A stretch of 11,052 bases of DNA from Caldifarciminota bacterium (lineage in GTDB: Bacteria; Hydrothermota; Tepidihabitantia; Tepidihabitantales; CAIPLT01): the NCBI GenBank assembly GCA_025061975.1, contig JANXBB010000039.1, positions 1-11,052 of the forward strand, read 5' to 3'. A model generated the notes under the pieces. That model saw only the letters and a program-made list of their open reading frames with translations. It was not told the DNA's origin and made no database searches. Position 1 is the first letter of the stretch. Every line of letters begins with the position of its first letter. Below, one piece after another: positions 1-7,580 of this stretch. A program made the position numbers and the translations under genes.

Positions 1-1
1 T

Positions 2-3000
2 GTTGCTAGTTACACAACAGCAAGAGGAAGTTTTAACTTGGGCCAGTTTGATATTGAGGAAGGATCGGAAAAAGTTTACGTAAACGGAGTACAACTTACT
101 CGTGACGAATACGAAATTAATTATACTACCGGAGAGCTTCGTTTCAAAAATCCGTTGCCAGCCAATGCAGATGTCAAGGTTACTTACGAATATCGGCCAC
201 TTTTTTCGTTAGCACAAAAATCACTTTTAGGAACCAGAGGCGAATGGAAATTCAGCGATAACGGAAAAATTGGATCCAGTATTTTCTACCGAGACGAAAT
301 TACCGCTGATGTAACTCAAAAACCCAAGCTAGGTTCTGAAATGTTGAGGCGGATGATTACTGAGGCGGATTTTTCTTATACCTATAAACCGGAATTTTTC
401 TCAAATTTTCTTAAGTCAATTCCCTATTTAAATAATAAAAGCGATGTGACTTTCACAATCTCCTCAGAAGCTGCAGCATCGCTTCCCAATTTTAGTCGTC
501 AAAATTTAGTTTATATTGATGATTTTGAAGAAACTCAAATTAACCAGAGCGTTTTATTGCGTGGGTTAGTGTGGAAATGGGCTTCGGTACCTATTGGGCA
601 AGATACTGCAAATTTTGCGCGAATTCCACTTTTCTGGTATAACCCGACAACTCTTATTCGCAAGGACTCAATATTTGGATCTGGCATCGGTGAAGAAGGG
701 CGTGACTTAGAAGAATATTTAAGAATTATTTATATTCCAGATAATCAAAATTCTTGGGCCGGTATTATGAGCTGTCTTTCGCAATCGGGTTGGAATTTGA
801 AAGACATCGAGAATTTAGAAATCATCTTTCGTCACCTTCCATATCGCACTGGACGACTTCATTTTACAGTTGCAACAGCGATTGATGAAGATGCGCCGCG
901 TCGTAGTAAGGATGGTAGAATTGTTGGATATAACGGTAACCACGATACTGAAGATAAAAACGGTAACGCAATTTTGGATGAAGGTTTAGGAGAGGATTGC
1001 GGATTAGATGGAGTATCCGGTAGCGATCCTCAAGACATTTTTGGAGATGACGGGAATGACGATTACGATCCTTATCGAAATCCTATGGGTACCGAAAATA
1101 ATCGGCAGCTTGATGATGAGGATTTAGATAAAAACGGGTTTTCGCGGTATAATGATTACTATGAGTATACAATTAGCCTTTCAGATAGTAATTATATTAC
1201 AAATTTAAATGGTAATTGGCGTCTTTTAAGGATTCCGTTAATGGACTCAGTTTTTCAAGCTTCTTCCAATCGATTTGTGAAAACTGGAATTTTTAACTGG
1301 GAAAACGTTCGGATAGTAAGAATTTGGTTTTCAGGTTTTGATGGACCTGACACAATCGATCTTTATTCTGTAGCATTTGTCGGTTCTAAATGGCAAAAAG
1401 CCCGAGTATTTATTGCGGATAGTGCTGTTGCCGGTGCGATGCCACCGGATACTACTGAAAGGGTAACTATTGCGCTAATAAGTCAAAAAACAGATATTAA
1501 CTATACACCACCTTTTGAATTACGAAAAGATGCGATGGGCCGATACGAGTATGAAGCCTCGTTATCATTCCGCTATGATAGTATAAAACCAGGCCATGGC
1601 GTAATAGCACAGAAGACCAATTTCCCTCGGGAAGATTACCGAGAATATTCGAAAATTAAAATATACGTTTATCAGTCGCCTAATGAAGTATTTCCACCAA
1701 TATGGTTTTTCCGGTTTGGAAGCGACTCAATGAATTTTTACGAATATCGAGCACAAACTAATATCGGTAATAATATTCCGGGCCGAGTTGGATGGTGTGA
1801 ATTTACAATCGATCTTGATAGTATAGTTTTTTATAAAACATTGAAATCAAGACGCGATACAATTATCGGCAATTATCGAATTTATGGCTCCCCGTCAATT
1901 AGTGATATTAGGTATCAAAGCTTAGGAATAATAAATCCTTACCCATTTATAATTTCAGGTTCGGTTTGGTTTAATGATATTAGACTAACTCAGTCTAATA
2001 TTGAAGCTGGATATGGAGTTACTACTAACGTATCGTTTAATTTGGGTGATTTAGCTACTTTAGGATTTAATTATACCTATTCCGATCCGAATTTTAAACG
2101 ATTTAGTGAAGGACGGGGCGTCAAAACTACTGGATTCGTTCATAATACCGGATTTAATATTCGTACCAATCTTGATAGATTTTTACCAGCAAAATTAGGG
2201 TTAAATATTCCATTATCATATCGCCGCACTGATGCTCGAGGACTACCAAAATATTCTAATTTGCACTCTGATTACCGAATACCCAAGAGACTTGCTCAAC
2301 AAGAAAAGCAACTTACACGAGACGAGCAAATTTCGTTTTCTGGAATATCAAAGCGTAAAAGCAGCAATAAAATTCTTAATTATACAATAGAAGCTTTAAA
2401 TTACTCGTTTACTTACAGAAAAATGAATAATTACAATTATTCAGGGATTGACAGTACAACCTCAGTTGCACATACTTTTGACTATTCGATTAATCCTGAT
2501 TTGACAATAACAGTAGGTGATAAAGAATTTTCAGTTCTTCCTAACCGAATAAATTTCGGTGTCGATTTTGGGCGAGCTCGAACTATTAGATATAATGCTC
2601 GGTATTACGATTCATTAGGAAGTCGGATACGAAAAGATAGTTTACTTCGGATTGACTCAACAGCTAATGCTAATCTTGATTTAGAGGTTTCGGCATCACC
2701 GCTAGAAAATTTAGATATAAATTATAATTTCTCATCAAATAGAGATCTTTCTGTAAATAAAGACAAATGGGAAAAATTTGCAATTTTTAAAGTTGGCCAA
2801 GAGAGTGATAACAATGAAAACTTCTCGGTTAGTTATGAATTAGAACTAGGCGATATTCTAAAACCCGAGATTCGTTATGAAGAAAGTTATGATGAAAATC
2901 GACCTAAGAGGCAAGGGGAATATAAATTAAGAAACTTTGTTAACAATCGAAGTTTAGATCTTTCCACAGATTTTTCACTTCCTGAACTATTAAGACTGAT

Positions 3001-3952
3001 TTCTGGCGATAAATCCGCAAACAGTAAAGCAATTGCCGCACTTTCTAATATAATAGAAGACGTTAATCTTAGTTATTCTCAAGAATACGAAGCGCAATAT
3101 CAGTCAGTGTCTTCACGCCCCCATTTTCTTTATCGGCTCGGCTTCACTAATAAATTTAGCTACGATACGATTTCGGCTCAACGACCTATTAGCAATCTAA
3201 ATCGTAATCGAGATTTTCAAGCAAGCAGCGGCCTACGCTTTAAAGATCTATCATTAAGTATTCGTTATGGTCAAGAACAGGAACGACAATATTACCGATA
3301 CGATATTAACGAAAATCGTTCTTTAACTTGGCCTGATATGAGTTTTACTATTAGTCGAATAGAACAATTTTTAAAAGGGCTCGCTACAAGTTCGGATATT
3401 AATTTTTCCTATAAATATCAGACCCGACTGAGTGGGATGATTTATGAAGATACCCTAAGGCTTGAAGGAAGAAGAGAGCAGAAGATTTTTGATTTAAACC
3501 CCCTCTTTGGTTGGCGAACAACATGGAAAGGAAGGCTTTCAACAAACCTTTCGACTAATTATTCTCGAAGTCAAGAAATTATGCGATTAACTCAGGGGAG
3601 TAATATTCTTGAAACTTATCAGAAGGGTGCTAATTTTTCATTAGGATATAGTTTTTCAGCTCCTGAGGGCATTCCCCTGCCGTTTTTAAGGCAGATAAAA
3701 CTTTCTTCCAATGTTAATCTTAATCTAAATTTCCGATACAATGAAAATCAATCTTTTACTCAATATTACATGGGAAACAAAGTTACAACACGCAATGATC
3801 GTTCGTTAGGAACTGATTTTTCTGCATCATATCAAATTTCTAACGCTGTTCAAGCTGGAATTACTAGTAGTTATACCGAATATAGTGACCGCCAACGCGG
3901 GCGTTCTACTCAAACGGTGGATTTAAATTTCTGGGTGCAGTTTAATTTTTAA
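2..3952 (+). CDS. sprA: SprA-like giant outer-membrane / cell-surface protein, C-terminal part (5' end outside window)
   Basis: The reading frame is open from base 2, with no stop upstream of the first possible initiator (TTG at 38), so this is the 3' part of a longer gene: 1316 codons are visible, whereas Flavobacterium SprA is about 2400 residues. In Bacteroidota SprA is the outer-membrane channel of the type 9 secretion system, needed for gliding and export. The start of the visible part has the SprA repeat style (FDIEEGSEKVYVNGVQL, then YEINYTTGELRF). The middle carries an acidic Asp/Asn/Gly-rich stretch (about residues 315-380). The last 650 residues alternate polar and aromatic residues as in membrane beta strands and end in WVQFNF, a terminal aromatic typical of outer-membrane barrels. 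The ComEA-like gene follows after 10 bases, probably co-transcribed. Family assignment is good; whether a full type 9 system exists cannot be judged here. Confidence 0.85.
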   Translation, partial: VASYTTARGSFNLGQFDIEEGSEKVYVNGVQLTRDEYEINYTTGELRFKNPLPANADVKVTYEYRPLFSLAQKSLLGTRGEWKFSDNGKIGSSIFYRDEITADVTQKPKLGSEMLRRMITEADFSYTYKPEFFSNFLKSIPYLNNKSDVTFTISSEAAASLPNFSRQNLVYIDDFEETQINQSVLLRGLVWKWASVPIGQDTANFARIPLFWYNPTTLIRKDSIFGSGIGEEGRDLEEYLRIIYIPDNQNSWAGIMSCLSQSGWNLKDIENLEIIFRHLPYRTGRLHFTVATAIDEDAPRRSKDGRIVGYNGNHDTEDKNGNAILDEGLGEDCGLDGVSGSDPQDIFGDDGNDDYDPYRNPMGTENNRQLDDEDLDKNGFSRYNDYYEYTISLSDSNYITNLNGNWRLLRIPLMDSVFQASSNRFVKTGIFNWENVRIVRIWFSGFDGPDTIDLYSVAFVGSKWQKARVFIADSAVAGAMPPDTTERVTIALISQKTDINYTPPFELRKDAMGRYEYEASLSFRYDSIKPGHGVIAQKTNFPREDYREYSKIKIYVYQSPNEVFPPIWFFRFGSDSMNFYEYRAQTNIGNNIPGRVGWCEFTIDLDSIVFYKTLKSRRDTIIGNYRIYGSPSISDIRYQSLGIINPYPFIISGSVWFNDIRLTQSNIEAGYGVTTNVSFNLGDLATLGFNYTYSDPNFKRFSEGRGVKTTGFVHNTGFNIRTNLDRFLPAKLGLNIPLSYRRTDARGLPKYSNLHSDYRIPKRLAQQEKQLTRDEQISFSGISKRKSSNKILNYTIEALNYSFTYRKMNNYNYSGIDSTTSVAHTFDYSINPDLTITVGDKEFSVLPNRINFGVDFGRARTIRYNARYYDSLGSRIRKDSLLRIDSTANANLDLEVSASPLENLDINYNFSSNRDLSVNKDKWEKFAIFKVGQESDNNENFSVSYELELGDILKPEIRYEESYDENRPKRQGEYKLRNFVNNRSLDLSTDFSLPELLRLISGDKSANSKAIAALSNIIEDVNLSYSQEYEAQYQSVSSRPHFLYRLGFTNKFSYDTISAQRPISNLNRNRDFQASSGLRFKDLSLSIRYGQEQERQYYRYDINENRSLTWPDMSFTISRIEQFLKGLATSSDINFSYKYQTRLSGMIYEDTLRLEGRREQKIFDLNPLFGWRTTWKGRLSTNLSTNYSRSQEIMRLTQGSNILETYQKGANFSLGYSFSAPEGIPLPFLRQIKLSSNVNLNLNFRYNENQSFTQYYMGNKVTTRNDRSLGTDFSASYQISNAVQAGITSSYTEYSDRQRGRSTQTVDLNFWVQFNF
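944..1141 (+). other. Acidic, probable calcium-binding segment inside the SprA-like protein
   Basis: About 66 codons within the SprA-like gene are dense in Asp, Asn and Gly, with units such as DTEDKNGNAILDEG, GDDGNDDYDPYRNP and DDEDLDKNG. Spacing of the acidic residues resembles EF-hand, dockerin or thrombospondin-type-3 calcium loops, which are common in surface proteins. That calcium is bound is inference; the composition is seen directly. Confidence 0.5.
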
Positions 3953-3962
3953 TCTGAATTTA

Positions 3963-4346
3963 ATGAATCGCAAAGAAAAACTTGCGTTAATACTTTTATC
4001 TTTAACATTGTGCGTAGGAATAATTATTAATTACATTAAAACCAAACGAATACAAGAAACTAATAAACTAGTTATTTCGTTAAAAGACAGCATCTCAGCA
4101 AAAGAAAATGACTCGTCCACTACAAACAATAATAGTGTAAAATCATCTCGGAATCTCCTTGTTAATATAAATACTGCTGACGCTAAAGAATTAGAAGTTC
4201 TGCCCGGAATTGGGCCGGTTATTGCTCAAAGAATTGTTGAGTATCGAGAACAGAACGGCTACTTTAAAGCCAAAGAAGAAATTCTGCGAATAAAAGGAAT
4301 TGGTCCTAAGAAATATCAAGCAATAAAAGATAAAATAACTTTGTAA
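3963..4346 (+). CDS. ComEA-like membrane-anchored helix-hairpin-helix protein
   Basis: A 127-residue protein. Residues 5-24 form one hydrophobic segment after a basic N-terminus (MNRKEK), so it is probably anchored in the inner membrane with the rest outside. A polar Ser/Asn-rich linker (about 42-63) leads to two helix-hairpin-helix motifs at about 67-126: VNINTADAKELEVLPGIGP and then LRIKGIGPKKYQAI. This layout is that of the ComEA family, which binds double-stranded DNA without sequence preference during natural transformation. Similar small proteins occur in many bacteria without proven competence, so the role in DNA uptake is inference. The gene starts 10 bases after the SprA-like stop, without a clear Shine-Dalgarno, and probably shares its transcript. 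It ends 17 bases before the cas promoter; I see no hairpin terminator between them. Confidence 0.8.
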   Translation: MNRKEKLALILLSLTLCVGIIINYIKTKRIQETNKLVISLKDSISAKENDSSTTNNNSVKSSRNLLVNINTADAKELEVLPGIGPVIAQRIVEYREQNGYFKAKEEILRIKGIGPKKYQAIKDKITL

Positions 4347-4351
4347 ATAAT

Positions 4352-4367
4352 TCAATTAAAGTATTGA
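4352..4367. repeat. Small inverted repeat overlapping the -35 box
   Basis: TCAAT (4352-4356) and ATTGA (4363-4367) are perfect inverted copies around a 6-base centre, and the right arm lies in the TTGACA box. It could be an operator for a repressor, but five-base arms are expected by chance in such AT-rich DNA. Confidence 0.2.
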
Positions 4368-4392
4368 CAATTTTTCGCAAGTTTTTTATAAT
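4364..4392 (+). promoter_or_regulatory. Perfect sigma-70-type promoter of the cas operon
   Basis: TTGACA at 4364-4369 and TATAAT at 4387-4392 are separated by exactly 17 bases, the consensus for housekeeping-sigma promoters. Transcription should begin near 4399-4401, only 5-7 bases before the cas6 ATG at 4406. The -35 box also reads as a TTG that could be mistaken for a cas6 start. The match is seen directly; use of Escherichia-type consensus by this lineage is an assumption (Bacteroidota proper use a different consensus). Confidence 0.75.
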
Positions 4393-4405
4393 TATCACCA
4401 GAAAA

Positions 4406-5161
4406 ATGCGAATAAAAATAACACTTCAACCTCATACTAAAGAGTTACTTCTTCCTGTACATCACAATCACATACTTCAAGCATGTATTTACCGTAATCT
4501 TTCTTTAAGTCTTGCATATAAGATTCACAATTTTGGATATGTTTATGAAAAACGTCAATTTCGGATGTTTAATTTTTCTCGGCTCATAGGAAAATTTACA
4601 CACAAAGATAATAATATTTCGTTTTATGGTCCGATAACTTTGTGGATTTCTTCGCCTTTTACAGAAATTTTAGAATCATTCGCTGCTCATATAGCAAAAA
4701 AAGGCAAAATAAAAATTGGCGACAATTTTTGCGAAGTAGCAGGTATAGAAGTAATGTTTCTTGATAATTTCTCAGAATCAATTTTAATTAATACCCTTTC
4801 ACCCATAACTGCATATAGTACCTTGTTAACAGCTGATGGCAAAAAAAAGACATATTATTATTCACCGTACGAAGAGGATTTTTCAAGAATTATCCATCAA
4901 AACCTGTTAAAAAAATATTATATAGTAAACAAAAAACATCTTTTAGACAAAATAGAGCGTTTTTCTATTGTTCCAATAAAAGTTTCCAAAAAAAACGAAC
5001 ATATTATTTATTATAAAAATACATTAATTAAAGCGTGGTCGGGTATTTATAAACTAGAAGCACCCAAGGAGTTGATTAAAATAGGATTCGATAGCGGCTT
5101 AGGGAGTAAAAACAGTCAAGGATTTGGAATGATTGCGATATATAATAAAGAAAATCTTTAA
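4406..5161 (+). CDS. cas6: Cas6, CRISPR RNA-processing endoribonuclease
   Basis: A 251-residue protein of usual Cas6 length (220-270). Cas6 cuts the long CRISPR transcript within each repeat to give crRNAs. The N-terminal part has the family pattern LQACIYRNL followed by YKIHNFGY and the basic stretch EKRQFRMFNFSRL. Tyr29, His41 and Lys49 sit where Pyrococcus furiosus Cas6 has its catalytic Tyr31, His46 and Lys52. The C-terminus has the diagnostic glycine-rich loop GFDSGLGSKNSQGFGM (about residues 229-244). I chose the ATG at 4406: the upstream TTG at 4364 is the promoter -35 box and would add a 14-residue tail that Cas6 proteins lack. There is no room for a Shine-Dalgarno on the predicted short leader. 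First gene of the cas operon; cas3' follows after 10 bases. Confidence 0.92.
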   Translation: MRIKITLQPHTKELLLPVHHNHILQACIYRNLSLSLAYKIHNFGYVYEKRQFRMFNFSRLIGKFTHKDNNISFYGPITLWISSPFTEILESFAAHIAKKGKIKIGDNFCEVAGIEVMFLDNFSESILINTLSPITAYSTLLTADGKKKTYYYSPYEEDFSRIIHQNLLKKYYIVNKKHLLDKIERFSIVPIKVSKKNEHIIYYKNTLIKAWSGIYKLEAPKELIKIGFDSGLGSKNSQGFGMIAIYNKENL

Positions 5162-5171
5162 TTAATAAAAT

Positions 5172-6848
5172 ATGAATTGCAAAGAGTTTTATAATACATA
5201 TTTTAAAATACCTGCCCCATATCCTTATCAACAAGAAGTTTGGCAAGCTTTTTTAGATGGGAAATTCCCGATGTTTATAAAAGCACCTTCAGGAGCTGGA
5301 AAAACAGAATCAGTTGTAGCTCCGTTTCTCTATCAATTTATTGATTCAAAAATTTCCCTAGCTCCGCGACTAATTTATGTTTTACCAACGCGTGTCCTTA
5401 TCAACACTATTGCTAAAAGGTTGGAATCTTACAGTAAAGAAATTAATTCTTCAATCTCAGTAAATATTCAACACGGTGATACCCGTAACGATCCGTTTTT
5501 CATAGGTGATATTGTTGTAACAACTCTTGATCAATTTTTCTATGGATTTTGCCGTGCTAGCCGACAGGTGGGGCATCATATTGATATGCCGGCCGGTGCA
5601 ATTGCTTCTTCTATCGTAGTATTTGATGAAGCAAATATGTATCGTGACGAGCTTACATTTTCGATAATGCGGGCATTAATGGAAATTTTAGACCATAGTA
5701 AAATTCCGTTTATTGTTATGACGGCAACAATGCCGTCAAGTCTGAAGAATAGTTTATTTGAAAACATAAAATTAACTGAAGTGCTAAGTAAGGATACAGA
5801 GTTTAAGCAGAATAACACGATTAAATTTACTCTATTAGAAGAACCGCTAATTAAAAACGATGAAGTAGAAATACCAGACAGGATATTAGAAAAAATAAAA
5901 AATAAAAAAACTTTAATTGTACTTAATCAAGTGAGAAAAGCTCAACTGGTTTATAAAACGTTAACGAAACAGTTAAATTTAAGCGAAGATGAAATTGTAT
6001 TGTTACATTCGAGATTTACATTAGAGGACCGCACGGAACATGAAAATAAAGCTCTTGCACTTATTCCGAGTAGAAATAAGGATAAATTTCAATCCGAATC
6101 CCTGAATAAAAAGCGCGCAATAGTTGTATCTACACAAGTCCTTGAAGCCGGTATTGATTTTTCAGCTGAGCTTTTATTGACCGAGCTCGCTCCAGCAGAT
6201 AGTTTAGTCCAACGTGCGGGAAGGTGTGCTCGATATCAAGGCGAACAAGGCGAAATGATTGTTTTTGGGTTATATGAAAAAAAGGGCAAAAAAGAGGGTG
6301 AAAATAATGAAGATAAATGGCATTATCCATATACAAAGGAAGCCATAAAGGATACGGAAAGATGGTTAAAAGAGAATTCTTCTTTTGACATTAAGTCATT
6401 CAGTGATGCGTGTAAGTTTGTTGATTGTCTTAATTATTCAGTTAGTGATTATGAAGCCAAAGACATCTTGTTCGATCTTTACGAATGTGTGCTTTATGCC
6501 GATACAAAACCGGAAAATATCCAATTACGGAGTGGAAAACCTGTAACCATAGTTGTAGTAGGACCTTTTAGTAAAACGCAAAAAAGGGAGAAGGAGGAGA
6601 CAAAAATTCTTAATTGGATAAAATCTAACGATATTAGAAAAAAATCGTTTTGCGTTGATGTAGACTTTCTTTTAAGGCTAAAAGAGTTTATTAAAATTAA
6701 ATATGAACTCCGTTGGGATGATCAAAAAAACGAATACGTGGTAAAGGAGTTTTCTCAAGATGTTAAACCTTTTGCGAAATATCTTTTAGATAGCTCAAAT
6801 TATGATAAAACAATAGGGTTAAAAGATGACAGAGGATTATTTATATAG
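5172..6848 (+). CDS. cas3': Cas3', CRISPR-associated superfamily 2 helicase without HD domain
   Basis: A 558-residue helicase that would unwind DNA, using ATP, once the Cascade complex has bound a target. Motifs in order: PYPYQQEVWQ (Q-like, about 17-26), Walker A APSGAGKT (38-45), Ia PTRVLINT (72-79), TTLDQF (117-122), Walker B DEAN (152-155), III TAT (184-186), LHSRF (278-282), V STQVLEAGIDF (320-330) and VI LVQRAGRCAR (345-354). There is no nuclease domain at the N-terminus; the HD nuclease is the next gene, whose start overlaps this stop by 23 bases. Such a split is typical of subtype I-A. The Walker B box has Asn where most Cas3 helicases have His, an oddity noted separately. The C-terminal 150 residues are less conserved. 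No clear Shine-Dalgarno precedes the ATG. Confidence 0.93.
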   Translation: MNCKEFYNTYFKIPAPYPYQQEVWQAFLDGKFPMFIKAPSGAGKTESVVAPFLYQFIDSKISLAPRLIYVLPTRVLINTIAKRLESYSKEINSSISVNIQHGDTRNDPFFIGDIVVTTLDQFFYGFCRASRQVGHHIDMPAGAIASSIVVFDEANMYRDELTFSIMRALMEILDHSKIPFIVMTATMPSSLKNSLFENIKLTEVLSKDTEFKQNNTIKFTLLEEPLIKNDEVEIPDRILEKIKNKKTLIVLNQVRKAQLVYKTLTKQLNLSEDEIVLLHSRFTLEDRTEHENKALALIPSRNKDKFQSESLNKKRAIVVSTQVLEAGIDFSAELLLTELAPADSLVQRAGRCARYQGEQGEMIVFGLYEKKGKKEGENNEDKWHYPYTKEAIKDTERWLKENSSFDIKSFSDACKFVDCLNYSVSDYEAKDILFDLYECVLYADTKPENIQLRSGKPVTIVVVGPFSKTQKREKEETKILNWIKSNDIRKKSFCVDVDFLLRLKEFIKIKYELRWDDQKNEYVVKEFSQDVKPFAKYLLDSSNYDKTIGLKDDRGLFI

Positions 6849-7578
6849 CGCCACTAATGAAAAATATATTGAGCATATTTTAAATTGCCAAAATTACTTA
6901 AATAAAATTTATCCGCTGTTTGAATCTGTAATATTTAGAGTTCTAAACATTGATCAATATAATAAGAAAAATGTTCAAGAAGCTTTTGAGGCGATGATTA
7001 TTTATCATGATTTAGGTAAATTAACTGAACAATGGCAAAAAAACTTAAAAGAAAACAAACGACGCCCAGTTCATGCAACAATTGGGGCGGCTTATTTGTG
7101 GAAAACTTTACCACAAGGTTTAAAAGAACCGATAAGTTTTGCAGTCGCTATTCATCATACTGATAGTGGGCTTTTAAGTGATAACATTGAACGTCCTGAC
7201 GTTCAGGCAATAAAATCTCATATTGTAGATAACGAAGGAAAAATCAAATGGGCACAAAGAGAAGGAGCGTTTGAAGAGTTAAAAAATGAAGGCTTTTTCA
7301 ACACGGAAATTAATTCTCTTACGATTTATGATCTTAAAAAAATGGCTCGAGAATTACGCGAATGGGCTAGAGGGCGTTCCTTAAATGCTCAACATCACAA
7401 GCGACTTCAAGTAGCACTGTGCCATCATATCTTAAAATTATGCGATGTTTCTGCAGCCGGTGCAAGAAAAGATTGGGAAAATGAGACATGCGATCCTAAT
7501 AATTTATACGGTGGGTGGATTATGGTGGACAGTATAAAAAAATACGTAGAAAATAAAATTAAAACACAAAAGAATTGA
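6826..7578 (+). CDS. cas3'': Cas3'', CRISPR-associated HD-family nuclease
   Basis: A 250-residue HD nuclease, the DNA-cutting partner of the separate Cas3' helicase. Metal-ligand candidates follow the Cas3'' order: His17, the HD pair His61-Asp62 in IYHDLGKL, His83 in PVHATIGAAYLW, His110-His111 in AVAIHHTDSG, His200-His201 and Asp207 in LCHHILKLCDVSAAGARKDW. All appear intact, so an active nuclease is likely. The ATG at 6826 lies 23 bases inside the end of cas3' in another frame, with a modest AGGG at 6815-6818 as ribosome site; translation is probably coupled so that the two partners are made together. The stop (TGA at 7576) is 2 bases from the cas8 ATG. Confidence 0.9.
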   Translation: MTEDYLYSATNEKYIEHILNCQNYLNKIYPLFESVIFRVLNIDQYNKKNVQEAFEAMIIYHDLGKLTEQWQKNLKENKRRPVHATIGAAYLWKTLPQGLKEPISFAVAIHHTDSGLLSDNIERPDVQAIKSHIVDNEGKIKWAQREGAFEELKNEGFFNTEINSLTIYDLKKMARELREWARGRSLNAQHHKRLQVALCHHILKLCDVSAAGARKDWENETCDPNNLYGGWIMVDSIKKYVENKIKTQKN

Positions 7579-7580
7579 TT

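Noticed and set aside
2448..2540. TTGACA hexamers inside the SprA-like gene
   Set aside because: No good -10 box at 16-18 bases from either copy, and no gene start nearby.
4347..4405. Terminator between the comEA-like gene and cas6
   Set aside because: No GC-rich stem followed by a T-run is visible; the T-run near 4382-4387 is part of the promoter spacer and -10 region.
4364..4405. Longer Cas6 starting at TTG 4364
   Set aside because: The codons coincide with the -35, spacer and -10 of a perfect promoter and add a hydrophobic tail not seen in Cas6; the ATG at 4406 gives the normal family N-terminus.
5576..5818. An open frame of 80 codons on the minus strand within cas3'
   Set aside because: It lies wholly opposite the conserved helicase motifs II-III of cas3', has no recognisable domain and is a by-product of coding composition.
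6130..6336. An open frame of 68 codons on the minus strand within cas3'
   Set aside because: It is antisense to helicase motifs V and VI; no ribosome site or family resemblance.
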